Assembly (NCBI GenBank): GCA_944739405.2 | Contig: OX123182.2 | Location: 16,813,326-16,877,325 of the forward strand | DNA: 64,000 bases | DNA from: Euclidia mi | Taxonomy: Eukaryota > Arthropoda > Insecta > Lepidoptera > Erebidae | Direction: 5' to 3' | The notes under the pieces: model-generated | The model's database searches: none | Told to the model about the DNA's origin: nothing | The model's input: only the letters and a program-made list of their open reading frames with translations | Shown: positions 43,017 through 52,970 of the stretch, piece after piece | Layout: the number at the start of each line of letters is the position of its first letter | How positions within the stretch are numbered: position 1 is the stretch's first letter | Program-made: the position numbers and the translations under genes

Positions 43017-43809
43017 GTTGACAGGATAATAAATACATTAAAATTTTAGAATCATTGGCTTTTAAGGTTTTTTATCACGTAAAATATTTTACATATTAGT
43101 TGTGTATTAATAAATAAAAAATCGTTATTATAATAATGAATAATATAGAAAAGAGCTAAATATGCTGCAGGTACCATTTAAAAATGTAAGGGACAGACGT
43201 ATTTAAAAAAAAACTAATTGAGTCTTTCGCTAGGAATATTTAACAGAAGTCTACTTTTTGTTAAATATTCGCGAAGACGACATTAAAATAACCTTTTTTA
43301 TGGTTTATTTAAGTACATTGATTTTTTTCATAATAATATTATATCTGCAACAGACTATAGGTAGGTAAGTACATATTTTCATACATGAGTTTGCAAAATG
43401 ACGAGGTACCTACTATTATTTAATTGTTATCGGTAGGTACCTACGAGTCCGCTGCGTCACCAGTGAATGAGGATAGCGCTACGAACGTGGTGAATAAACA
43501 CAAGCCCTGTCTCTCTCGCACATGTAAACAACTAAGTACTTGTGAAGAGGAACTTATAATTTTGAATCATATTTTTGATAGTATAGTAAATACTCTTCGC
43601 GACGCGCGGTGACATGACGGCGATGGTGGTTTTGTTGTGCATTGTGTAATTTAGATTGTGGTAATACTACTTACAATTTTATTGAAGGTATTAAATTAAA
43701 TTATTCCGATTTCAAACTACGTAAATAAACGCGCAAACTTCTTATCATCGTTACTATTCGTGACTAACTTCAGGCCGGCTAATATAGAATGTGCGACGTG
43801 TATGCTTAC
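43017..43809. other. First part of the gene B intron
   Basis: Between the exon 1 donor and the 4-kb element, with no recognised element. Confidence 0.5.
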
Positions 43810-43954
43810 CATTCGCCAATCCGCATTCCTTAGCAACGCGCTTCCACGTTGATTCCTTCTTTGACACATCAAGATACGACACATGACGCTGATGCCACAA
43901 ACACGGGTGATCTCGCACTTTTTCTATAAAAAACTCGACTGATTTTTGATCCAT
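43810..43954 (-). CDS. MADF-BESS protein gene B, exon 1
   Basis: It starts at ATG 43954 and ends at a GTAAGC donor whose G is at 43809, in phase 1. It encodes the first half of the MADF domain (VEFFIEKVRDHPCLWHQRHV, then STWKRVAKECG). Exon 2 at 31976 continues with the second half in the matching phase, after an intron of 11,833 bp. The same exon with the same donor is duplicated at 8491-8350 (gene A). The protein is predicted to be nuclear and DNA-binding. Confidence 0.83.
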
Positions 43955-44400
43955 AACCGAACAATAATAAGAGAATACGCGCTAAATCATCCGTCTGTTC
44001 AGAACGGCGCCAACTCACGCTGTGCACGCTGGGTATATTATTTGTATTTTCCATCGAGACTAACGCTAATTCAATCTAATTTCAACTCTATTCTTGTACA
44101 GGTAAGGCTCATATTACAATGTACTTGACGTAACTTTATAAATCGATGGATCGGCATACTCAAGTTTAACCTTATCTCAAACTTAATTAAGCATAAATTT
44201 CAATGTGTCGTTAGCTAGGCGATCGATCTCCAGTTGGCGACCGATACGTGCGGACGTGCGAATACGATGGCTTCGGCACGCTACGCACACATACACGCTG
44301 CGCATAACAGTGTGCTGGTGATAACTCGATGTGACGTCACAATCTCATAATGCGCGGGTGAACACGCGTTGTGCACCGTGTGCACGTGCTTTATTGAAAA
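43955..44400 (-). promoter_or_regulatory. Promoter region of MADF gene B
   Basis: It shares ordered GC-rich blocks with the gene A upstream region (CACGCTGTGCACGC, CTTCGGCACGCTACGCACAC, GGGTGAACACGCGTTGTGCA). A perfect CRE TGACGTCA is at 44332-44339. Confidence 0.6.
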
Positions 44401-44639
44401 TTGTATGAAACAACCTAAGGCGTCCATTACACGCTAGGTTATTCTTCAATCAGAACCATCATGCAGAAATACGAATGATTGACCGTGATTGATGGAATTT
44501 AATCGACATTACACGATCACTCTGATTGATCGTCAGTCAGACCCGATATTTCACGGTGAACACACGGAAAACATGGATTTTCATTAAAAAAAGGCCTGTG
44601 TTGCAAGTTTGATTGCCTTGTCAACTAAAAGACGAGTGA

Positions 44640-44955
44640 AAATTATCGAAATAGATGTTCAATTTCGATTCCCCACCCCTTAAAATATTGCAGACGATAC
44701 CAATAATGTTTTTTTTTTAATTTTCCCATCCGCCATCTTTAATTTCCCATCCACGATCTTTGATCACGAAATAGATTTTGTATTACGATTCCCCACCCAT
44801 TAAAATATCGAAGGCGATACCCATATTGATTTTTAACATTTTCTCATCCGCCATCTTTGAGTTCCCGTCCGCCATCTTGGATCATTAAATAAATTTTATA
44901 TTAGTAATCAGCGTCCCGAAAATCTTGAAAATGATACCCATATAGATTGTAGAAT
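44640..44955 (+). repeat. Three tandem units of about 115 bp
   Basis: Each unit carries GAAATAGATTTTGTATTACG, CCCACCCATTAAAATATCGA, GGCGATACCCATAT and CATCCGCCATCTTTGAGTTC variants. The last unit is shorter and more diverged. Confidence 0.6.
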
Positions 44956-45328
44956 CCTATTTGTTTAGCCTTTTTTTGCCTTTGACCCAACCCTCCCCCT
45001 GCTCGTTTGATCATTTTATTATTTTTGTCTGGCCCCTAAAAGTTGTGGCGTAATTTTATATAGCCTTTCGGAATAATTGGGCTATCATAGGCAATAACAT
45101 TTTTTTAAATCCGACTGCTAGTTCCTGAGATTAGCCGACATTATCTTTTAGCCTTTTTAGCCTTTTGCCCGGCCCCAAAGGGCCGAAGCGTTATGTTATA
45201 TAGCCTATAGCCTTCCGGAATAACTCTATCGTATACAAAAAGAATTTTTCAGATCCGACCGGTAGTTCCTGAGATTAGCGCGTTCAAACAAACAAACAAA
45301 CTCTTCCGCTTTATTATATTAGTATAGA

Positions 45329-45580
45329 TTAGTCATCATCATCATCAGCCTTTAATAGTCCACTGCAGGACTAGGCCTCTCCTTTGAAAGGAGAAATTGG
45401 CCTGCTATACCACTCTGGCCAAACGGGTTGGTATAGGATTTGTATCAAGTTTTCCTTCTCTTACAGTGCTGTTCTCTGCATAATATGCTCCCTCTGTCGG
45501 CTCTTACGACACCCATGGGATGATATGGGGTGGTGACATTCCGTATTCTTAATCCGTCACCACACGGACACACAGTATAG
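45329..45580 (-). repeat. LINE 3' tail inserted in the GGCGTCC element
   Basis: On the minus strand it reads CACCCCATATCATCCCATGG, GTGTCGTAAGAGCCGAC, GGAGAGGCCTAGTCCTGCAG, TGGACTATTAAAGGCTGATG, ending (GATGAT). It interrupts the MADF-like frame. Confidence 0.6.
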
Positions 45581-45745
45581 ATTAGTGGTATCCCATAACT
45601 CAGGAATAGTCTCATATTTTAAAATAAAATCCTTTTCTGGTTTTAAAACATTAGAAGGAAGCGCTGGTGATTGGCTGCGCGATCTCGCAGGCCCAGCCGG
45701 CGCCACCTGTTCGTCACGTTGATCGTATTCTGCGTCCGACTCCAT
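45581..45745 (-). pseudogene. MADF/Myb-like accessory ORF remnant of the TIR element
   Basis: It starts at ATG 45745, about 220 bp inside the right end. It reads MESDAEYDQRDEQVAPAG, then DFILKYETIPELWDTTN, the beginning of a MADF-like domain such as is found in the second protein of PIF/Harbinger elements. It is broken after TTN by the LINE tail. The MADF match is short, so the assignment is tentative; it supports the Harbinger classification. Confidence 0.45.
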
Positions 45746-46125
45746 CGCTGCCCGCGCGCTGACTGACGGATGATTGACGAAATGCCATTACACGGTCACC
45801 CAAAACCATCAATCATGAGTTGCATGACGAAAATATCAAAATATCCAGATAATCGTCAATCACCGTCATGCAACCCTCAATCAGTGCATTAGACGGCAGG
45901 TTGGTCGTCAGGCAAAGCGTTAACCGTGGTTAAACTGACAGCAAAACCTATCGTGTAATGGACGCCTATGACTACAGAACAAAAGGCAGACAGAGCGCGC
46001 GGAACACTTGCGTGAGGCCACTAAAGCAAATACAAAATTGAAAAGCGAATACAAACTCGGCTCAGTGCGCTGCGAAGCATCGCATAGTTCACACGCCACG
46101 ATCAATCAAGCTTTTAAATTCATAA

Positions 46126-46206
46126 AATGCCGTCTTGCGTTTTTAAACATTGTAAAAGTTGTTTCCAAAAGCAAAAACGGGAAGATGGTAATATATTTTT
46201 ACAGAT
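46126..46206 (+). pseudogene. Possible THAP-like zinc-finger fragment
   Basis: ATG at 46126 begins MPSCVFKHCKSCFQKQKRED, the spacing of a THAP N-terminus (M-P-x-C-x4-C). It runs into GATGGTAATA, which might be a donor or simply the end of similarity. The later C-x2-H part and the AVPTIF-type box were not found, so it is at most an exon or a fragment. Confidence 0.3.
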
Positions 46207-47280
46207 AACTATGGATTATTTGACTGTTTTATAATATTATTTCGATATAATTCGTATTTCTGCAGAAAATATGTAAGTGTTGCCAGTTTACGTCGACGCC
46301 GTTCTCCCTGAATTAGGGAAAATGCACTTGTCAATTGATTATGTAATAATGATGGTCATGTTAATTAAAAATACATTAACGTAATGTAAAATTATATTGT
46401 AGATTATCTTTCTTCTTATAAAATATAGTAATAGAATTTCCATTAGTATATACATTGTTTTGAGTTCGATCCCCAAACGATCCAAATATTCGTGTACACA
46501 TGGCTCCTCGTCAAGCTTTATACACTTTGACCTTTGTACCGTTCTTATGGCGTAGGGAATAAGTATCAACATCGTACTTCGACTATTTAGCTTGACTTGG
46601 CGCCGTGTGTACATTAAGTACAGAAACAGAAATCATTGATTGCAGCCATTATTAATTTTAATTGCAATTTTTTTTTGTTTTGATTTATGAATCATAATAT
46701 TCATAATTTATTGTGTGCATGACAAAATGTTTATAGCTAATTAATATTTAGGACACAAGCCTATTGCAATTAACCAAACATTTCCAGATACTATACTGAG
46801 AATATATATATCTAAACAAAAAATAAACAACATATTCGCCGATCTAAGATCTGAACCCCATGATTGGTATTCGTAAATATATGTAGTTGGTATTATATAA
46901 GTATTTCTTCTGGATCGAGGGTATTAATCACAAAACATAATCTGTTTATTTCTCAATTTACGAATAAAATTAGTTAAAACTTTACTCAGTACCTACATTT
47001 AAGAATTGTATTTATAAAAGCATACATTAATGGTTTCTTTTATTTGAATCATTTTCATAACAGCATTACATATTAAAAGCATTAATTAAATCCATGGTAA
47101 ATTCTTCAAAACCGCAAACGATTATAAAATATGTAATATTTTTATATCCGTTTGCAAAAACTATATACAAGGTAGTGGGAGTATATTCATAATCTGGCAA
47201 CTTTACACACACAGGCGCGCGTGTCCGTACAGTGCCAGTCGCCAAATGTCACGCACACAGCCGTCAACGTGCCTCACTTA
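46207..47280. other. AT-rich DNA, no gene recognised
   Basis: No repeat or gene was identified. Confidence 0.45.
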
Positions 47281-48127
47281 GGGCCTGTTCACGAGATCGG
47301 TCTAAGCGGCGCGCGTCGCGGCGGGCGGCGCGGCAGAGCGTCGTGCACGCCACGACCCTACAGCAGCGGTAAACGCAGCGGCAAATGTGGACGTATTTGG
47401 GCCGACGGAGTTACCCATAAATATGGCGATAACCAAAATATCTTTGTGTAACTATACGGTATACCTACAAAATTGTCGACATTGGATCTTCATTTCTTAC
47501 AAGTATTTTATATCAAAGGAATAATACATATTCGCAATTAATGAGGCGTTGAATAGGTACCTACACAACGTAGATTACGTTAAGTAGGTAGGTAAATCAC
47601 CTTTTAACTTTCATAGTAGCTGTGTCTGTACCTAAATAGGTACATATGTACATTACACAATGTTTTAATGTTTGCGATTTATATTAAAACCTACCATTAC
47701 ATTCTGTAAAACATTGTTTCATTACATCTCGCAACGTTTTATTAACATTTTTGTATTTATACAGCGGATGTGTTGCTATCCACACACGCGACCGTTTAAA
47801 AATTTCGACTTTAAATGTCTCCGTATTCATTACCGCCACAAAATATTTAACAAATAGTTTAACCGCCTAGTTCGTCCCTCGCGTAACGCTGTCTGTGCCG
47901 CTCGGAGTCGTGGCGACGGACTCGGTCGCAGTACATTTGTTCCCGCCGCTCGCCGCACCGCACGCCGCGCCGCTGGCCGCGCAGCCAATCGCGCCAAAAA
48001 AAACGCGCGCGTTATCGCTGTGCGCGGCGGCTCGTGGCGTGCTTCGAACGTCTTCATACATTTGATCTTGCCGCTAGCCGCCCCGCGCTAAGCCGCCGCT
48101 CAGAGCGGCAAGGTCGTGACAGGGCCG
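47281..48127. mobile_element. TTA-flanked GGGCCTGTTCACGA MITE
   Basis: Left end GGGCCTGTTCACGAGATCGG and right end the mirror of CGGCCCTGTCACGACCTTGC, with TTA on both sides (47278-47280 and 48128-48130). The subterminal DNA is strongly CpG-rich (CGGCGGGCGGCGCGGC). Open frames there are compositional. It lies between two parts of the duplicated gene B upstream region. Confidence 0.75.
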
Positions 48128-48164
48128 TTAGTCGGACGAATACGCTCCATCTGAGTCTTAAATC

Positions 48165-49745
48165 TGTGGAAACAACGTACAAGACATATTGAATGGGCTT
48201 AAAGATCTTTATTTTCCATTCAGACAATCGACAGTAGGTACATGAGAACAAGAAATTAAATTAGTGCCTTTAAGTATAGGTAGTAGAGCCTTGCTGATTG
48301 ATTGCTGTACTGCGACACGTTATAAAAAGTTACATACACATACGTGTTGCTTCTGAAACATCAACACCGTTCTATTGTAATTTTCGAGGTAGTAGAGCCT
48401 TGCTGATTTCAGCATGAATGGCCCGGCTCGACCGGGGAAGTACTCAGTCTCACAGAAAATCGACGTAAAGTAACGGTACCTAAACTGTTGCGTTTCGTTC
48501 GGTGAGTGAGAGTGCCTCCGGCATGCCGGAGGCCCTATCCCCTATTCCTTCTCCCTCATGCCACCCCTCATCCTAGCCCCATTCCCAACCCCAAGGGGCG
48601 GCAACACACTTGTGACTCCTGTGGTGTTGTTTGTGTCCATGGGCGGCGGTAATTGCTTACCATCAGGCAATACGTTTGCTCGTTTGCCGCCTATTAACAT
48701 AAAAAATAGTATTATCATTATCCCATTGCATTGGTTATCGAAATGAAATGTTTGGTTGTTTACTACTAAAGAGCGAATTCGCAAGTTGAGCATTTAATCT
48801 TAGTTGGTGGTCCAAGTTAAAAACTGTTAAGTATTTATTAATTGTAATAAAATGTGATGTATTGTACGTACTTATTGAGGTAGGTATCATTAGTATAAAT
48901 TTAATAAATATTATGGAAGTCTATTGAAAATCTCGAGATGATGAGTCAGCGTATCAGTCAAGTACGACTTAGAGTTATGTACTCCACGACGTTTTAGGTC
49001 ATCACCAACATGTTAGACCCTACTAACGGGTACCACAACGCTTGCGACAAGTAGGTTTCTTCTTCTTCCACCTCATCTTGATGAAACCGTCCTTGTCGCA
49101 CGAAGGGGGCGCATACCTACATGTAAACAGTAATCCGTAATAACTCCCTCCCTCTTTACACGCAGTTTACTTACGATTACTCTACCCCTCCATACGTTTA
49201 TATTTTAATTATCAGGCATTAAAATAATTGTATTTAGCGGCATTACACGTGTCATTTGAGAAAATATTTAATGACGATAAAATATAATTTCGTCAACAAA
49301 CTACTCGAACCAGGCGGCGCCGCCGGCGCGGCGATTGACATACACTCATGACTTGTACCACACCAAGAGTTGGCGTCCGCAGTCACTGCGCCTGCGCACC
49401 GCGCTGTGTGAAAGAGCGAGACGAAAAATACGAGGAGGTCATTGTTACCCGCGTGTGTGAGCGGTGCCGCTGCTACTCCTGCTTGTCACTCAGTATTGAA
49501 ATGTCACAACTACTTGTATGCACCATGGGAGTTATTAGTGTTATTACTTTGTACTTTAAGATATAAGTATTTAATGCTTAAGTATACTTGAAAAACTCTT
49601 TATTAATACATTGGAAAGATAACGACACACACGTCTGCTTTGTTTAAACACGGTAAATGTTATCTAATATACTTAATCATGTAGATATCATTACCGTGGT
49701 TTTAATAACGCATCGAGGCATACTAATTCTAACACAAGACACGGT
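48165..49745. promoter_or_regulatory. Distal upstream region of gene B, duplicated
   Basis: Three anchors match the gene A side in order: 48165-48230 (GGGCTTAAAGATCTTTATTT), 48797-48840 (TTGGTGGTCCAAGTTAAAAA) and 49346-49510 (GACTTGTACCACACCAAGAG; CGCGTGTGTGAGCGGTGCCG), fading out near 49740. Between them is unmatched DNA (48231-48796, with CTTGCTGATTGATTGCTG), probably insertions. Confidence 0.5.
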
Positions 49746-50860
49746 AATATAATCTAATATTACTGTGCTCAAGATAATCCTACAAAATTAGGTATCTAGG
49801 TAAATGTTATTTAACTTATTTATGTACCTATGCAGTAGGTACATACCTATTTGGGTTTTATAGTATAGCCTCCGTTAGGGAAATCTGGTATTAGGTAAAA
49901 GTATTTAAACCTTGTTTTGTAATACTAATAAGGCCCTCAAAGATACAAGTTTCCTAGACATCATAGTTCACCAACAAGTCTAAGGCACAATACAATCATA
50001 TTCTTTTACCTGTACATAAATACCTGCTAAGGTATAAATGGTATAAATCAGAAGTTGTGTCAGAAATCAGTACGATATACGGAGATGCTCCGTCCGCTCC
50101 CGGCGTTAACTCCCCTCAGAGTTCAGCCGTGACCGGACTATTTACAGCAGACCAAGGTACAGGATACAGCGATAATATTTTCTGGTCGTAACATCCGCCT
50201 GGACCGGGCAAGTATTAATTACCCTCTGACAGAATATTGAGGTAAGGTAAGCTGGTTTCGTAAAACTGAGTACCTACGTACCTACCTAGGTGCCTCAATG
50301 CAATGCTATGAAAGTTGTCTAACTTTCTTTGTTTTATCAGTTTGTATGTTTATAATAGAATCTTATAATCGATCATGAGACAAATCCAGGTTAACAATGA
50401 TCTTTATACTCCATTTGTATGTATTCTAACCACTCCTGTTTTTAAAGGTTATATTAGAGAGAAAACTTCTAAGGCACCGTAAGTAACCTATCAGTCTGAA
50501 CATCCACATCAAAAGCCCGCTACAGCTCGTCCCTTGTATGATGTATCAAACATTTGCTGCAGATAAAGTCACGCCTCCAATACGAAATCAAACAAAATAT
50601 TGTTTTGTTCTCTCCGCGGATTTCAATAGTTTTTCACACAATCTAACAAAGTCTCTCACAGCTGTTGTCAAAACACAATACACCAAAGAACATAAATGAT
50701 AGAAACTAATAAACAATACGTAATAACTACTGGTAATTATCTTTTAGCTGTGGTCCCAGTGATTAATTACTAGAATACGTCGATATGTTTAATTATTGCA
50801 ATAGTTTTGCCCTTTATGTTTGTTTATTTAATGAGGAATGAATCATGTTTTTACTCGTAC
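49746..50860. other. AT-rich DNA, no gene recognised
   Basis: Contains taggtac runs only. Confidence 0.45.
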
Positions 50861-50866
50861 TAGTCA

Positions 50867-51049
50867 ATGATATCAACCGACATAAATTTTGTTGATTTAT
50901 CAACTTGGCTAGAAACAACATCAAGAAGGATGCTCGCAGGAAAATACAGCTTAGCTGAACACCGTACAGTAATAGGTCAAGACTTTTCATCACCATTGTC
51001 GCAAGGAGTCGCAACAACTCTGCTGTCTTCCAATAAGTATTTTAAATAA
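50867..51049 (+). other. Small unidentified open frame
   Basis: A 60-aa frame with ordinary composition (DINFVDLSTWLETTSRRMLA). No family was recognised; low value without expression data. Confidence 0.15.
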
Positions 51050-51149
51050 CAAAATGAGATTAATTTATAGAACCAATAATAACTACTTAAATATTACTAC
51101 TAAAGTTAAATTAAAATATAAAAATACAAAACAAATAAAAAAGAAAATA

Positions 51150-51395
51150 TATATTCAAAGGGCGTCGTGAAAGTCCCCACATCGCCGTCTATTGGGAACG
51201 TGCCCAGAAGACTAGCAGTGCCACGCTGTATGGCAATGCAAAACTTTTGTGCTAGATACATACATACCAGCCTTCTGGTCACGCGAGGCGTCGACAAGTT
51301 TCTTCGCAAGCTCTCTATAGAGAGATCTAGCACTTGGACCCCATGACCCCAACGTTTCGACTCCAAACGGCTCAAATACATTATCCCCTATAAAT
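51150..51395 (-). pseudogene. Frameshifted C-terminal fragment of a retrotransposon ORF
   Basis: From 51395 down: VFEPFGVETLGSWGPSARSL, YRELAKKLVDAS, then, after a 4-base duplication (TATG in GTATGTATGTAT, near 51260), YLAQKFCIAIQRGTASLLGT in the next frame. This pattern is typical of the C-terminus of insect non-LTR or related pol proteins (IAIQRGNAASLLGT-like). The exact clade is uncertain. Confidence 0.5.
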
Positions 51396-51399
51396 TAAG

Positions 51400-52334
51400 T
51401 AAACCTAACTAAAAACTACTCATCAGATCCTGATAAAAAATTAGTTCATTAATCATCGCATACTGTTTGATATAATTTTAGGTGAATAAGTTTACTGTAA
51501 AGTGTATGATTAAAATATTTTGCAAATGCAGATCAACATAATTATTGTGACATCACATGCCGTCCAACCTTCTCCTTATTGAAAGCATTTTTGCTAAGGT
51601 AAGTAGTTTGAGGCATTTAACGAAAGAAAAGGTCAGGTCATTTAGAAAAGTCTAAATTTATTTGATGTTCATGTTTATTTCAACATTTACATTAATTCAA
51701 TTTTAGTAAGTCAGGTTTTGATTGTAAAACTTTATGCTATGTAATTACGAAAGTCTGCGGCGAATCCTTATAGTAACTATTGCAAACTGATAATTACCTT
51801 GTTATTTTGTGGAAATTTACCTAAGTAATAAAATGTTGTTACAAAAACTATTGATTGAAAACACAAACAACTTGGCAGGTTAAAACCAAAACCATCAAGA
51901 GAGCAGGAATCTCAATTTTATATCTTGTTTCTTAACTATAATGTGCTGAAGGAAAATTTTGAACAAATTTTGGGCTTTGATTGGCACGTTCATTACTAGT
52001 CGAAGCGAATAAAAGTTAAGGTGATTTATATTACCATCACTTAACAGTCTTCAACGAGTCTCTTAATTCAGCTACAAAATTACTATGTCAGTCTTTCAAA
52101 GCTAAACCGATGAAACTACTGTATTGGGGCGTTTACGAATATAAGCGACTAACTAATCACGAAATTACGTTCGTAAGGTTTAAGTAGAAATTACAACAAG
52201 CTAACATTGTTATACACACATAGAAATCATACATCACACGTGGACAAAACCGTAGACTACGCTACTATAAACAAAACTATAACAGAAAACAACTCACATT
52301 TCCAACATTACGGCACTCAGACAGCTATACCAGG
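51400..52334. other. AT-rich DNA, no gene recognised
   Basis: Nothing identified. Confidence 0.45.
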
Positions 52335-52552
52335 CCACGGTAATAATATCTAACAGTATTGTAACTCCATACAAACGTACGAATCTCGAGTTATACCTAC
52401 GCGCCTCGAGCAGAGTACCCATTAGACTGGGCGGACTGTACCTACAGTACCCGCAGCCGCTATCGTGCCGCAGCTCGCATGCGGCGCGTCTGGTAGGTAT
52501 ATAACTCACGAAGACGGCCGAGTTACAATACTGTTAGATTATATTACCGTGG
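52335..52552. mobile_element. hAT-like MITE, intact copy
   Basis: The inverted repeats are CCACGGTAATAATATCTAAC (then AGTATTGTAACTC) and the mirror of ACTGTTAGATTATATTACCG with GG. The CpG-rich interior includes GCATGCGGCGCGTCTGGTAG. It is the complete relative of the split copy at 27483-30269. Confidence 0.85.
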
Positions 52553-52681
52553 CTATACTAATGATCCCCGAGAGCTTTGTTTGCACTCCCCAGGGTTGTC
52601 AATTAAAAAACAAGAATACCCGTTAATGATGAGCCAACAGATGGCCTGTATTGCGAATAGAGACACAATTTTATATTAATA

Positions 52682-52880
52682 CTAGAGGATGCCCGCAGCT
52701 ACACCCGCATATTTTAATTTAATGTACCTATTTTGCCCAATCCCGTTTTTGGGAATCCCTGCTTAGTGCACTTTAGGCTCCCAAGGAATCAAACACGTCA
52801 AATTAGAGCTTCTTGTGTCCAATGGTTTTGGCTACCCGTTGTCTGTCACTCAGTAACAACAATTTTATATTATACAGGCA
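52682..52880 (+). repeat. CR1-like dispersed repeat fragment
   Basis: CTAGAGGATGCCCGCAGCTA, TTAGTGCACTTTAGGCTCCC, AAATTAGAGCTTCTTGTGTC, CCGTTGTCTGTCACTCAGTA. Confidence 0.6.
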
Positions 52881-52885
52881 AATTT

Positions 52886-52970
52886 CTTTGTTCTGTGGGG
52901 ATCGAACCCACACCATTCGGCGCAGTGCTAAACGCCACGCAACTTAAACCACTGCTCCATACATGTCAAT
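52886..52970 (-). repeat. tRNA-like SINE head
   Basis: On the minus strand, ATGGAGCAGTGGTTTAAGTT carries an A box and GGTGTGGGTTCGATCCCCAC a B box. The same family as 416-655. Confidence 0.5.

Larger units (their letters stand above)
44419..45966. mobile_element. GGCGTCCATTACACG element (Harbinger-like)
   Basis: Ends GGCGTCCATTACACGCTAGG at 44419 and the mirror GGCGTCCATTACACGATAGG at 45966. Flanks are TAA and TAT, a one-base-mismatched 3-bp target site. It contains three direct repeats (44650-44955), a CR1-like piece (45010-45320), an inserted LINE tail (45329-45580) and a MADF-like remnant near the right end. Confidence 0.75.

Noticed and set aside
47830..48251. Arginine/alanine-rich frames on the minus strand
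   Set aside because: They fall in the CpG-rich arm of the GGGCCTG MITE; there are no homologues or motifs.
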